Shown here: positions 1 through 8,268 of the stretch, piece after piece
How positions within the stretch are numbered: the first letter of the stretch is position 1
Layout of the letters: every line of letters begins with the position of its first letter
Source of the DNA: JBGSYJ01 sp041750915
Lineage (GTDB): Bacteria > Acidobacteriota > Thermoanaerobaculia > Gp7-AA8
Reading direction: 5' to 3'
Assembly: GCA_041750915.1 (NCBI GenBank)
Contig: JBGSYJ010000055.1
Span: 1-11,880 of the forward strand
DNA: 11,880 nucleotides
The notes under the pieces: model-generated
The model's input: only the letters and a program-made list of their open reading frames with translations
What the model was told of the DNA's origin: nothing
Databases searched by the model: none
Position numbers and translations under genes: made by a program

Positions 1-927
<927 letters not shown>

Positions 928-960
928 GCGCGCGCATTGTGTCACAGACCGCCCGCCACA

Positions 961-1146
961 CCGCCGCCCGCCCGGTTCTGGGTTGTGCACACCCGCCCGC
1001 CCACACGGTTCTGAGTTCTGAGTCCCGCCCGAGCCGTTCCAGAACCCAGAACCCGGAACCCAGAACCGGAGGCAAGGGTGGGCGTGCAGAACTCACAACT
1101 GTGCGGGAGGGCGGGTGTGCACAACTCACAACCGGGTGGGAGGGCG
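961..1146. repeat. Large imperfect inverted repeat (60-bp arms) with AGAACCC tandem motif in the loop
   Basis: The arm at 961-1020 and the arm at 1087-1146 are reverse complements at 49 of 60 positions without gaps, counted by eye. The best-conserved core is GCGGGTGTGCACAAC in the right arm, centred on GTGCAC. The 66-base loop contains a tandem run of CCAGAAC-type units (1039-1069). These can also pair with GGTTCTGAGTTCTGAG at 1007-1022, so alternative hairpins are possible. The repeat fills almost all of the gap between the toxin gene (3' end 1153) and the kinase start (927), both on the minus strand. It could work as a transcription barrier or be a mobile palindromic repeat. Nothing in it looks protein-coding. 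Confidence 0.75.
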
Positions 1147-1152
1147 GCCGGC

Positions 1153-1497
1153 CTACCGTCCGAGAACCACGTCGATTCCAGCAAGGATCTGAGCCACTCT
1201 GCGTGCTGACAGTTTTCCGGAACGCCGGGCCAGAAATTCGCGGTCGATGGTAATCAGCTGCGAGACGTTGACGACGGAGTCCTTTGACAATCCGGTCTCG
1301 CGCTTCGGCAGGAGAACATTACCCGGAGCTTCGGCCCACCGTAGGTTGCTCGTCAGCGGGACACAAACGACCGTTCGGATTGCGCTCCGGTTGAATGCGT
1401 CACCCTGCACGACGACCACGGGACGACGAAACCCGGCCTCTGAGCCCTCCGGCAGCGGGAGGTCGGCCCAGAAAACCTCACCCTGAGCGACTACCAC
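1153..1497 (-). CDS. MazF/PemK-family endoribonuclease toxin
   Basis: A 114-residue protein typical in length for MazF toxins, which are ribosome-independent mRNA interferases that cut RNA at short motifs when not bound by their antitoxin. Seen in the sequence: QGEVFWADLP (5-14), the RRPVVVV strand (24-30) with the expected catalytic Arg (R25), VPLTSN (47-52) with the expected catalytic Thr (T49), and the later ETGLSKDSVVNVSQLITID segment (67-85), all in the family order. The start is GTG at 1497-1495, lying inside the 3' end of the antitoxin gene, so the two frames overlap by 7 bases (1491-1497). This is the usual antitoxin-first arrangement with translational coupling. No truncation is apparent. 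It is expected to be co-transcribed with the antitoxin from the palindromic promoter at 1734-1752. The family is clear; which RNA motif it cuts cannot be read from the sequence. Confidence 0.93.
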   Translation of the reverse strand: MVVAQGEVFWADLPLPEGSEAGFRRPVVVVQGDAFNRSAIRTVVCVPLTSNLRWAEAPGNVLLPKRETGLSKDSVVNVSQLITIDREFLARRSGKLSARRVAQILAGIDVVLGR

Positions 1498-1727
1498 TCA
1501 GTCGCCTTGAGAACGCTTGCGGCAGTGGATCGTGTCAGATCATCGTCGGTCTGCTCGAGATTTTCGAGCACTCGATCCAGTGTCTCTCGAATCAGATCAG
1601 GGGAACGGCTTTCGATATAACTCTCGAGCGCGTTTCGATAGAGCTCACTCCGGGACTGACCCAGTTCCTCAGCCAGTCGTTCGGCCTCTTCAAACAGTGC
1701 GTCGGGAATGGAGATCGCGGTCTTCAT
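1491..1727 (-). CDS. Ribbon-helix-helix antitoxin (MazE6/CopG-like)
   Basis: A 78-residue protein. The N-terminus MKTAISIPDALFEEAERLA followed by GQSRSELYRNALESYI is a classic ribbon-helix-helix fold: one DNA-binding beta strand (residues 2-7) and two helices (about 9-21 and 25-39). The remaining 40 residues are charged and probably disordered when free, with an ATEW end that commonly forms the toxin-binding tail in this group. Expected roles are to neutralise the MazF-like toxin encoded directly downstream and, as a dimer, to repress its own promoter. The ATG at 1727 lies only 6 bases after a TATACT box on the minus strand, which suggests a leaderless mRNA; no ribosome binding site is seen. 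The stop (TAG, 1491-1493) overlaps the toxin start. Confidence 0.92.
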   Translation of the reverse strand: MKTAISIPDALFEEAERLAEELGQSRSELYRNALESYIESRSPDLIRETLDRVLENLEQTDDDLTRSTAASVLKATEW

Positions 1728-1733
1728 ACCAGA

Positions 1734-1752
1734 AGTATAACAAGGTTATACT
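1734..1752. promoter_or_regulatory. Palindromic operator with a TATACT box on each strand (TA promoter, possibly bidirectional)
   Basis: AGTATAAC-AAG-GTTATACT is a perfect 8-bp inverted repeat with a 3-base spacer. Read on the minus strand it gives TATACT at 1739-1734, 6 bases before the antitoxin ATG. Read on the plus strand it gives TATACT at 1747-1752, pointing at addB, with TTCATA (1723-1728, 4 of 6 matches to TTGACA) 18 bases upstream. The minus-strand -35 is weak. RHH antitoxins typically bind such short palindromes over their own promoter, so autoregulation is likely. Rightward activity is inferred only from symmetry. Confidence 0.65.
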
Positions 1753-1763
1753 GTCCGTAATAC

Positions 1764-1797
1764 CAGGTAACGGGACATTCCGATGTCCCGTCTCCTG
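1764..1797. repeat. Hairpin in the addB leader (8-bp perfect core)
   Basis: CGGGACAT (1771-1778), loop TCCG, ATGTCCCG (1783-1790) is a perfect stem. After one more pair and two mismatches, CAGG (1764-1767) pairs with CCTG (1794-1797). If the plus-strand TATACT at 1747-1752 is used, this hairpin sits at the very 5' end of the addBA transcript. It has no following T run, so it is not a typical intrinsic terminator. Confidence 0.55.
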
Positions 1798-1961
1798 TGA
1801 AGTATCGGACGACATCTGGAGCATTCATCCCGAGCGGTTGCCCCACAACGCGCAAGACTTGACGATCCCGAAGAACGGCGGATCGGACTCCGCCGCTACT
1901 ACGTTCGACCCGCTTCTGTTTCTGATAGGCTCGACTCTCGAAGTCCTCTCGGAGACTACCC
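1798..1961. other. Non-coding leader upstream of addB with a second hairpin
   Basis: The full gap between the antitoxin start (1727) and the addB start (1962) holds no convincing gene. Besides the operator and the first hairpin it contains a second stem, CGGCGGA (1876-1882) with TCCGCCG (1889-1895) around a 6-base loop. At its right end is GGAGA (1951-1955), a good ribosome binding site 7 bases before the GTG start of addB. No strong separate addB promoter is obvious. An open frame covers the region on the minus strand, but it is only the extension of an antisense frame of addB and has no family resemblance. Confidence 0.5.
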
Positions 1962-4900
1962 GTGACTGAACAGGCCCTCGCAATTCCCTTTGCGCACATC
2001 GCGTCCATCTGCCGTGAGCATCTCCTTCGCGAGAAGATTCTCGTCGTTCCATCGCTCGCGATCGGGCACCAGATTGGCGATCGGGTTGCGCGTGACGGGA
2101 CGCCGTGGGTGAATCTGCGGCCGGAGACGGTCCGGACGCTGGCCGATGCGGTGACGGCGGAAGGATTGGCGGCGGAGGGGATCACGCTGCTCTCCCGCGC
2201 ACAGTCGCTGGCGCTCGTCGAGATGGCATGCGCGGGCGTAGCGGGGGAGCGGCTCGCGTACTTCGGGGAGCTCGCTGATCGGCCGGGACTGCATCGCGCG
2301 ATCCAGCGCTCGATCGATGACCTTCGACTTGCAGGAGCGACGGCAGAAACGCTCCGCAGCGATGCATTTGAAGATTCGCGGAAGGCGGATGACCTCCGCT
2401 GCGTCCTGCAGGGATACGAGCAAGCGCTCGCAGACGGAAAGTTCATCGACCGCGCCGGCGTCATTCTGCGCGCCGTGCGTGAGCTCGAACAAGGCGCCCG
2501 ACGCCCCTGGCCCAAAGATGCGATCTGGATCGTCATCGACGAAGAAGATCGTCCCGAAGTAGAAGGCCGCCTGGTGGCGCTCGCCGCCGCCCATGTGGCA
2601 GGGCCTTCCAAGGCCCTGCCTATCCCGAATAGTAAAGATGTACGACAACTGGAGCCATCGGCAGATCTCGTATCGTTCGTACGCGCCGCAGGCGAAGAAA
2701 ACGAAGTTCGCGCTGCATTCCGTTCAATACTCGCAGACGCCCAATCTTTTGATGATGCGGAGATTGCGTACGCAACACGCGAGATCTATCTCCCACTCGC
2801 GTGGGAGCTCTCTTCAGAATACGCGATCCCAGCAACGTTCTCCGAAGGGATCGCAGTGCACTTCACGCGCCCGGGAAAGGCTGCCGTAAAACTGCTGCGG
2901 TGGATCGAGACGTGGGAGGACGCACATCTCCGGCGCGCGGCGCAGGCGGGCGTGCTCGAGATCGAAGAACCTCTCACCGGCCCTTCGCTCGCGCGCACGT
3001 TGCGCGAGGCGGCAATCGGATGGGGACGCGATCGCCACCTCTCGCGCCTCTCTGCGCTGGAGCGGGAGCGCGCCGCCGTGCTCGAAGCGAAACGGCTCGA
3101 GGGTGAAGACCAACCGTGGATGCGCGACCAGATCGACCGGGCTCGAACCGCAGCCACGTTCATCGATACGCTCCTCAACCTCGCACCTGACGACGACGAA
3201 CTGCTGTCGATCTCCGCCCTCGCTTCAGCGCTCGCCGCGATCGTCGAGTCGTGCGCCGCCGTGAGAAGCGAGCTCGATGGAATGGCACGCAGCGCCATCT
3301 GCGGAATGCTCCGCGAGCTTGCCGCCGTGCCGGGCGAGCCGCTCCAGAAAGCGGAGACGTGCGACCGGATCCGCGATGCGCTCCTCGATCTTCACGTCGG
3401 CGCGAGCAATCCGCGTCCGGGTCACGTGCATGTCGCACCGATCCGCGCCGCCGGCTGGTCCGGCCGGCCGCTGCTCTTCGTTGTCGGCCTGGAGGAAGGA
3501 CGCTATCCCGGCGGCGGAACACAGGATCCGATTCTTCTCGATGCGGAACGCACGAAGATCAATGAAGAGATCGACCCGCATCAGTTGCCGCTGCTGGCAG
3601 AGAGACCGCGGAGAGTCACCGCCGAGTTCTGGCGGATGATCGCGCGCGTGGGGAACGCAGAGCGCATTACGCTCTCCTGGCCCGCAATCGATCTGCGAGA
3701 GCGGCGCGAGAAGTTTCCGTCGCAGGTTCTGCTCGAGGCGTTCCGCAGTGCGCACGAATCACCCGATGCCGAATACGAAGATCTCGTGAACGCAGCGAGT
3801 CCCGAAGGATTCATTCCGACCTCGCAGCCGCTCTCGATGTCGGAATGGTGGCTGCGCGCCGCGTTTGCGACGGGTGGAGCGAAGGCGAATCTCGATGACG
3901 CTCCGCTGCGTGCACACCCGTGGCTCCTCGATGGCGGCCGCGCGGTGGAGGAACGCGCGAGCGGGGCGATCACATTCTGGGACGGTAAGGTCGACGCGCC
4001 GCCGGAAGAACTCGATCCGCGCCTTCAGAATCGCCTCTACTCAGCCTCCCGCCTCGAGCGGATGGCGAGTTGCCCCTTCGGTTACTTTCTTCAGTCGATT
4101 CTCGGGATCGAGCCGCTCGAGACGATCGACCGTTCCGAAGACTGGCTCTCGCCGATGGATTACGGGAGCGTCTTTCATTCCGTGCTCGAGACGTTCATGC
4201 GCGAGATCTGCGAGCGCAACGAGAAGCCCGCGCTCGAGAAGCATGGCGGGCGACTCGAGCAGATTGCAACCGCGGAACTGGAGAGGATGAAGGAAGAGAT
4301 TCCGCCTCCGTCGGAGTCGGCGTATCAGGCGCGGATTGAAGAGCTCGTCGAGGCGTGCAGGCTCTTCCTCCGGGTCGAGGAGAAATACTGCGGAGCGGTC
4401 GATCCGAAGTATTTCGAGGTTCCCTTCGGGTTCGCCGCCGAGAAGGCGGAACTGTCGATGTCCGAGCCGCTCTCGATCGACCTCGGCGGTGGGCGCGACG
4501 TACGACTGCGTGGACGCATCGATCGCGTCGATTACCATCCCGCCGCCGACGTGTGGCACGTCTGGGACTACAAGTCGGGAAGTCCGTTCAAATTCCGGAA
4601 GCCGGGATCGCTCATGGGCGGGACGATGATCCAGCATGCGATCTATGCGCGTGCAGTGAATGCGATGCTCGAGAGCCGCGGCGATAAGGGCCGCGTCTCG
4701 GAATCAGGCTATTACTTCCCGACGGTCAAGGGGCGCGGCGAGCGTATCGCGAAGGGGAGCGATCCCAATTCACTCGAGACGACGCTCAACCTTCTCTTCG
4801 ATGTCGTCGGCTCGGGGTGGTTCCCGAAGGGAGATCTCGAGCGCTGCAAGTTCTGCGAGTTCGACTCGATCTGCAACAAGACAGAGAAGAGTGTCGAGGC

Positions 4901-4976
4901 GCAGGCGAAGCAGGCAGCGGAGAATTCCGACCAACCCGGGGTCTTCGCATGGATCCGGCTGCAGGGGGTGGAGTGA
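1962..4976 (+). CDS. addB: AddB-type subunit of the AddAB/RecBCD-like helicase-nuclease (PD-(D/E)XK nuclease with Fe-S staple)
   Basis: 1004 residues. With AddA it should form the complex that resects double-strand DNA ends for RecA-dependent repair. The C-terminal nuclease domain is complete: C704 (ASCPFGYF), D854 (GRIDRVD), D869-Y870-K871 (VWDYKSGS), Q891-Y895 (QHAIY), then C962-x2-C965-x5-C971. The four Cys form the 4Fe-4S staple known from AddB and Cas4. The N-terminal and middle parts resemble the degenerate helicase portion of AddB; the N-terminus (ILVVPSLAIG, 26-35) has no Walker A motif, as in many AddB proteins outside Firmicutes. The start is GTG at 1962 with GGAG 7 bases before it. 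Residues about 211-233 are encoded by a palindromic repeat element also present after addA; they lie in a likely linker between helicase-like segments (IWIVIDEEDRP and FVRAAGEENEVRAAFR). The stop overlaps the addA start. An alternative name would be generic PD-(D/E)XK family protein. Confidence 0.9.
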   Translation: MTEQALAIPFAHIASICREHLLREKILVVPSLAIGHQIGDRVARDGTPWVNLRPETVRTLADAVTAEGLAAEGITLLSRAQSLALVEMACAGVAGERLAYFGELADRPGLHRAIQRSIDDLRLAGATAETLRSDAFEDSRKADDLRCVLQGYEQALADGKFIDRAGVILRAVRELEQGARRPWPKDAIWIVIDEEDRPEVEGRLVALAAAHVAGPSKALPIPNSKDVRQLEPSADLVSFVRAAGEENEVRAAFRSILADAQSFDDAEIAYATREIYLPLAWELSSEYAIPATFSEGIAVHFTRPGKAAVKLLRWIETWEDAHLRRAAQAGVLEIEEPLTGPSLARTLREAAIGWGRDRHLSRLSALERERAAVLEAKRLEGEDQPWMRDQIDRARTAATFIDTLLNLAPDDDELLSISALASALAAIVESCAAVRSELDGMARSAICGMLRELAAVPGEPLQKAETCDRIRDALLDLHVGASNPRPGHVHVAPIRAAGWSGRPLLFVVGLEEGRYPGGGTQDPILLDAERTKINEEIDPHQLPLLAERPRRVTAEFWRMIARVGNAERITLSWPAIDLRERREKFPSQVLLEAFRSAHESPDAEYEDLVNAASPEGFIPTSQPLSMSEWWLRAAFATGGAKANLDDAPLRAHPWLLDGGRAVEERASGAITFWDGKVDAPPEELDPRLQNRLYSASRLERMASCPFGYFLQSILGIEPLETIDRSEDWLSPMDYGSVFHSVLETFMREICERNEKPALEKHGGRLEQIATAELERMKEEIPPPSESAYQARIEELVEACRLFLRVEEKYCGAVDPKYFEVPFGFAAEKAELSMSEPLSIDLGGGRDVRLRGRIDRVDYHPAADVWHVWDYKSGSPFKFRKPGSLMGGTMIQHAIYARAVNAMLESRGDKGRVSESGYYFPTVKGRGERIAKGSDPNSLETTLNLLFDVVGSGWFPKGDLERCKFCEFDSICNKTEKSVEAQAKQAAENSDQPGVFAWIRLQGVE
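2593..2660 (+). repeat. Palindromic repeat element, copy A, inserted in frame inside addB
   Basis: The core at 2597-2620 is a near-perfect hairpin: GGCAGGGCCTT and AAGGCCCTGCC, 11-bp arms around CC. It starts with ATGTGGCAGGG and continues into a tail containing CCGAATAGTAAAGATGT and CGACAACTGGA. Copies B and C (8189-8252 and 8269-8334) share the head and parts of the tail: CGTAAAGATGT in B, CCGAATAGT and CGACAACTGGA in C. The homologous stretch is roughly 66 bases, a multiple of three, so the addB frame stays open and reads HVAGPSKALPIPNSKDVRQL. Exact outer limits of the element are uncertain because only three copies are available. Confidence 0.8.
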
Positions 4977-7900
4977 TGGCTGCGACGGAACGGAAGCCGG
5001 CCGACGCAGCGGCGCGCGAGCGGATCGCGACGGCGATCGACACGACGATGATGGTCGAAGCGGCCGCGGGAACGGGAAAGACGACGAGCCTCGTCACGCG
5101 GATGGTCGGCCTGGTGCGCGCCGGGAAATATCGCGCGCCCGACCTCGCGGCAATCACGTTCACACGAAAGGCGGGAGCGCAACTCCGTGAGAAGTTCCAG
5201 GAGGCACTCGAGAAGGAGCTGAAGCGCGGTAGCTCTCCTCAAATTGCCGCCGCGATCGCCCAGCTCGATCGCACATTCCTCGGGACGACGCACGCATTTT
5301 GCGCGCGTCTGCTGCGCGAGCGGCCTGTGGAAGCGGGACTCGAGCCCGACTTCCGGGAGCTCGACGAGCAGGAGGCGCGCCTTCACGCGACGGCGTTCTG
5401 GAGCCACTGGTGGGAGGCGCGGGTGGCGGAGGACGACCCGCGGATCGTCCGCGCGCGGCGCGCAGGAATCAAAGCGGCCAACCTCAAGGACGGGTTCCGC
5501 TCCGTCATTGCGAATCCTGACGTTCGACTCGAGTTCAGTGAGACCGATCCGCCGGACCTCGCCGGCGCGTACGAAATGGTGAGCGCGCGGATCGACGAGA
5601 TCTTTCCGATTCTTCCGCCGCCTCGCACCGACGGGCCGGATCAGTTCGAGCAGATGATCCGCGATCTCCGTAAGAGCCGTGACTCGTCCGATCCGCGAGA
5701 TCCGGCCGATCAGCTACGCCTCTTGGGAGCTGCGAACCACAAGTCCCGGAGGCCGGTCCAGATGCTCTGGAGCGACAAGAACACGGCGAAGGCGATCGGG
5801 AAAGAGTGGGTCGAGCTCGTCGTCAATGTCATCGCGCCGACGATCGAGCGGTGGAAGGAGTACATCCACGGCGTTGCGCTCTCGATTCTCGTTCCCGCCG
5901 CGGAAGGCTACAGCGCGGAGCGGAGACGCGATGGCGTTGTGACGTTCGACGATCTGCTGCTCCGCGCGCGCGATCTGCTCCGCGACAATCCTGAAGTGCG
6001 GCGCTACTTTCAGGCGCGCTACCGTGTGATTCTCGTCGACGAGTTCCAGGACACCGATCCGCTGCAGGCGGAGATCCTCTTCTATCTCACCGGAGAAGAT
6101 ACAGAGGAGAAGAACTGGCGGAAGCTGGTGCCGCGGCCAGGTTCGCTCTTCATTGTCGGCGACCCGAAGCAGTCGATCTACCGCTTCCGCAGAGCTGACA
6201 TCACAACGTACCTCGATGTGCGAAAACAGATCACCGAGTGCGGCGGCGAGATCGTGACACTGTCGACGAACTTCCGCTCGACGCCCGCTGTCTGCACGTT
6301 CGTCAACGAGTCGTTCTCGAAGCTGTTCACCGCGGCGGAAGTCGAGGCGGGGACGCAAGCGCAGCATGTCGATCTCGTGCCGTTCCGTGAGGAGCCCGGC
6401 GCTGCGGTGTACCGATCGATCACGCTCGCTGCGAGCGAATGGAGGGATAGCCCCGATGTTGCGACGCGCGATGCGGCGAGCGTCGCGGCCCGGATCCGCG
6501 CGATGGTCGAAGACGGGTCGCCTGTCCAGAGCGACGACGGTGAGCGGCCGGCTCGGTGGGGCGACTTTCTTCTCATCTCGTGGCAGCGGGGGCGGCTTCG
6601 ACACTATGCCGAGGCGCTGGAGCGTGAGGGGATCCCGTACGAGATCACGGGGGGCAAGGCCTTTCAGGAGTCCGAGGAGCTGGCGGCGCTCATTCCGCCG
6701 CTGCGGGCGATCCTCGAACCGGACGACGCGATTCCGTTGGTGGCGTTTCTGCGCGGCAGGCTGATCGGGGTCGATGACGATGCGTTGTACAAGTTCCGGA
6801 GGGCCGGCGGGAGGTTCAACCTCTGGCGGGAGTTTCCGGAGGGCGCCGATCCGCGGATCGTTCGCGCGATCGAGATGCTGCGCGCGACGGCGAACGAAGC
6901 GCGCGTGCTGCCGCCTGCAGCCGTCATTGCGCGGCTCGTCGACCGCCTCGGGCTCACGGCGCTTGCGGCGTCACTCGCTCGAGGGGAGACTCGGAGCGGC
7001 AACCTCGCGCTCGCGCTGTCGTACGCGAGACACGATTCGTCAAGTGGCTCGTCGCTGTCGGAGATCGTCGAGCTCTTTGAGGTGCTCATCGACGAGCCCA
7101 GCGAGGTTGAGGAGATGAACATCGAGCCGGCCGCGGTGAACGCCGTGCGGCTGATGAACCTGCATCAGGTGAAAGGGCTCGAGGCGCCGTTCGTCTTTCT
7201 CATCGATCCGACGCCGCCGCACGATTTCGACATCGGGCTCGTCGTGCAGCGCGGCGATGAGAATGTCGGGCATCTTCCAATCCGGTGGAAGCGCTGGGAG
7301 AAAGCGTTCAACTCCGATCTGCACGGACAGCCGCGCGGGTGGGAGACGCTCGAGAGCGGCGAGAAGCGCTTCGTCGAAGCGGAGAAGCGCCGGCTCCTGT
7401 ACGTTGCGGCGACCCGCGCGCGGCAGTGGTTAGCGATCGGGCTGCGAAGGATTGTCGACAAGGGTGAGCTTGGTGCGTGGCGCGACCTCGGGTCTCAGGA
7501 GATTCCCGAGCTGGAGCTTCGCAGCGGCGCTGATCCCGCCGACGAGCAGCCGGTTACAGTCGTCGACTTCGAGGAGGCGAGACGCGAGCTCGACGCCGCG
7601 CGTGATCATTCGCTCGCACAGTCGTACTCGGTGCTTCCGATCACGAAGCTGGCGCATGAGAACCAGGAGGAGCTGGTCCGGGCCGAGGAGGGCCTCGGGA
7701 AGGGGATGTCGTGGGGACGTGTGATGCATCGCCTCTTCGAAGCGCTTCTCAGGAATCCAGACGCGGACGTCGAGCTGCTCGCCGCGAACCTTTTGAAGGA
7801 CGAAGAGCGGGACGCCGCGGAGCGTGACGAGGTGTTGCGGACGGTTTCGGCCGTAACGTCTTCGCCGCTCTGGCAAAGGGTGCTGGCCGCGGATGAAAAA

Positions 7901-8188
7901 CACGCCGAGGTGCCGTTCGCGCTGGAGGTGCCTGCGGGGGAGGTCGGGATCGAGGGGGCCGCGACGACGCTGCTGCACGGGACGGTTGATCTCGTTTTCC
8001 GCGAAGGCGAGACCTGGTTCATTGTCGACTACAAGTCGGACTCGACGAAAGACCGCCTCGAAGCGCTGGTCGCGTATTACGCCCCGCAGGTGCAGCACTA
8101 CGCGAGATTCTGGTCCCAGGTGACGAAGGCCGAGACGAAAGCTGGATTGTTCTTCGTCGACGGATGCAGGGAAGAGTGGGTGGTGTGA
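4976..8188 (+). CDS. addA: AddA-type subunit: superfamily 1 (UvrD/RecB-like) helicase with C-terminal PD-(D/E)XK nuclease
   Basis: 1070 residues from the ATG at 4976. This start is chosen because it overlaps the addB stop (TGATG), has GGGGG/GGAG just upstream, and puts the Walker A motif about 30 residues in; the open frame upstream to 4817 is inside addB. Helicase motifs: AAAGTGKTTSL with GTGKT at 32-36, ITFTRKAG (Ia), LVDEFQDTD with D355-E356 (II), VGDPKQSIYRFRRAD (III), LSTNFRSTP (IV), MNLHQVKGLEAPFVFL (V), LLYVAATRAR ending near 816 (VI). C-terminal nuclease: D1005 (HGTVDLV), D1018-Y1019-K1020 (IVDYKSDS), Q1038-x3-Y1042 (QVQHY). All catalytic positions examined are present, so this should be the motor and one of the two nucleases of the AddAB complex, acting on DNA double-strand ends. 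The nuclease domain and neighbouring addB argue against plain UvrD or PcrA. The last codon directly abuts a repeat element. Confidence 0.93.
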   Translation: MAATERKPADAAARERIATAIDTTMMVEAAAGTGKTTSLVTRMVGLVRAGKYRAPDLAAITFTRKAGAQLREKFQEALEKELKRGSSPQIAAAIAQLDRTFLGTTHAFCARLLRERPVEAGLEPDFRELDEQEARLHATAFWSHWWEARVAEDDPRIVRARRAGIKAANLKDGFRSVIANPDVRLEFSETDPPDLAGAYEMVSARIDEIFPILPPPRTDGPDQFEQMIRDLRKSRDSSDPRDPADQLRLLGAANHKSRRPVQMLWSDKNTAKAIGKEWVELVVNVIAPTIERWKEYIHGVALSILVPAAEGYSAERRRDGVVTFDDLLLRARDLLRDNPEVRRYFQARYRVILVDEFQDTDPLQAEILFYLTGEDTEEKNWRKLVPRPGSLFIVGDPKQSIYRFRRADITTYLDVRKQITECGGEIVTLSTNFRSTPAVCTFVNESFSKLFTAAEVEAGTQAQHVDLVPFREEPGAAVYRSITLAASEWRDSPDVATRDAASVAARIRAMVEDGSPVQSDDGERPARWGDFLLISWQRGRLRHYAEALEREGIPYEITGGKAFQESEELAALIPPLRAILEPDDAIPLVAFLRGRLIGVDDDALYKFRRAGGRFNLWREFPEGADPRIVRAIEMLRATANEARVLPPAAVIARLVDRLGLTALAASLARGETRSGNLALALSYARHDSSSGSSLSEIVELFEVLIDEPSEVEEMNIEPAAVNAVRLMNLHQVKGLEAPFVFLIDPTPPHDFDIGLVVQRGDENVGHLPIRWKRWEKAFNSDLHGQPRGWETLESGEKRFVEAEKRRLLYVAATRARQWLAIGLRRIVDKGELGAWRDLGSQEIPELELRSGADPADEQPVTVVDFEEARRELDAARDHSLAQSYSVLPITKLAHENQEELVRAEEGLGKGMSWGRVMHRLFEALLRNPDADVELLAANLLKDEERDAAERDEVLRTVSAVTSSPLWQRVLAADEKHAEVPFALEVPAGEVGIEGAATTLLHGTVDLVFREGETWFIVDYKSDSTKDRLEALVAYYAPQVQHYARFWSQVTKAETKAGLFFVDGCREEWVV

Positions 8189-8252
8189 ATGTGGCAGGGC
8201 CCTCCGAGGCCCTGCCTATACCGCATCGTAAAGATGTTCGGTTCCTGGAGCG
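8189..8252 (+). repeat. Palindromic repeat element, copy B, starting right after the addA stop codon
   Basis: The hairpin at 8193-8216 has arms GGCAGGGCC and GGCCCTGCC around a 6-base apex. The tail reads CCGCATCGTAAAGATGT, then CTGGAGC. The element begins at base 8189, immediately after the TGA of addA (8186-8188). The first 29 bases (8189-8217) are identical, as reverse complement, to those of copy C. Confidence 0.8.
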
Positions 8253-8268
8253 CTTGCACCATCACAGA

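Noticed and set aside
1724..2648. Two overlapping minus-strand open frames (to 295 codons) across the addB start
   Set aside because: Both are antisense to addB, low in hydrophobic pattern and rich in Ser/Arg, typical of shadow frames. They also run over the non-coding leader and operator.
4817..4975. N-terminal extension of addA by 53 codons
   Set aside because: These bases are the addB C-terminus with its Fe-S Cys residues. The ATG at 4976 overlaps the addB stop and has a ribosome binding site, and family proteins start shortly before the Walker A motif.
5714..6604. A 296-codon minus-strand open frame inside addA
   Set aside because: It is antisense to the helicase motif II-III region of addA and shows no family motif.
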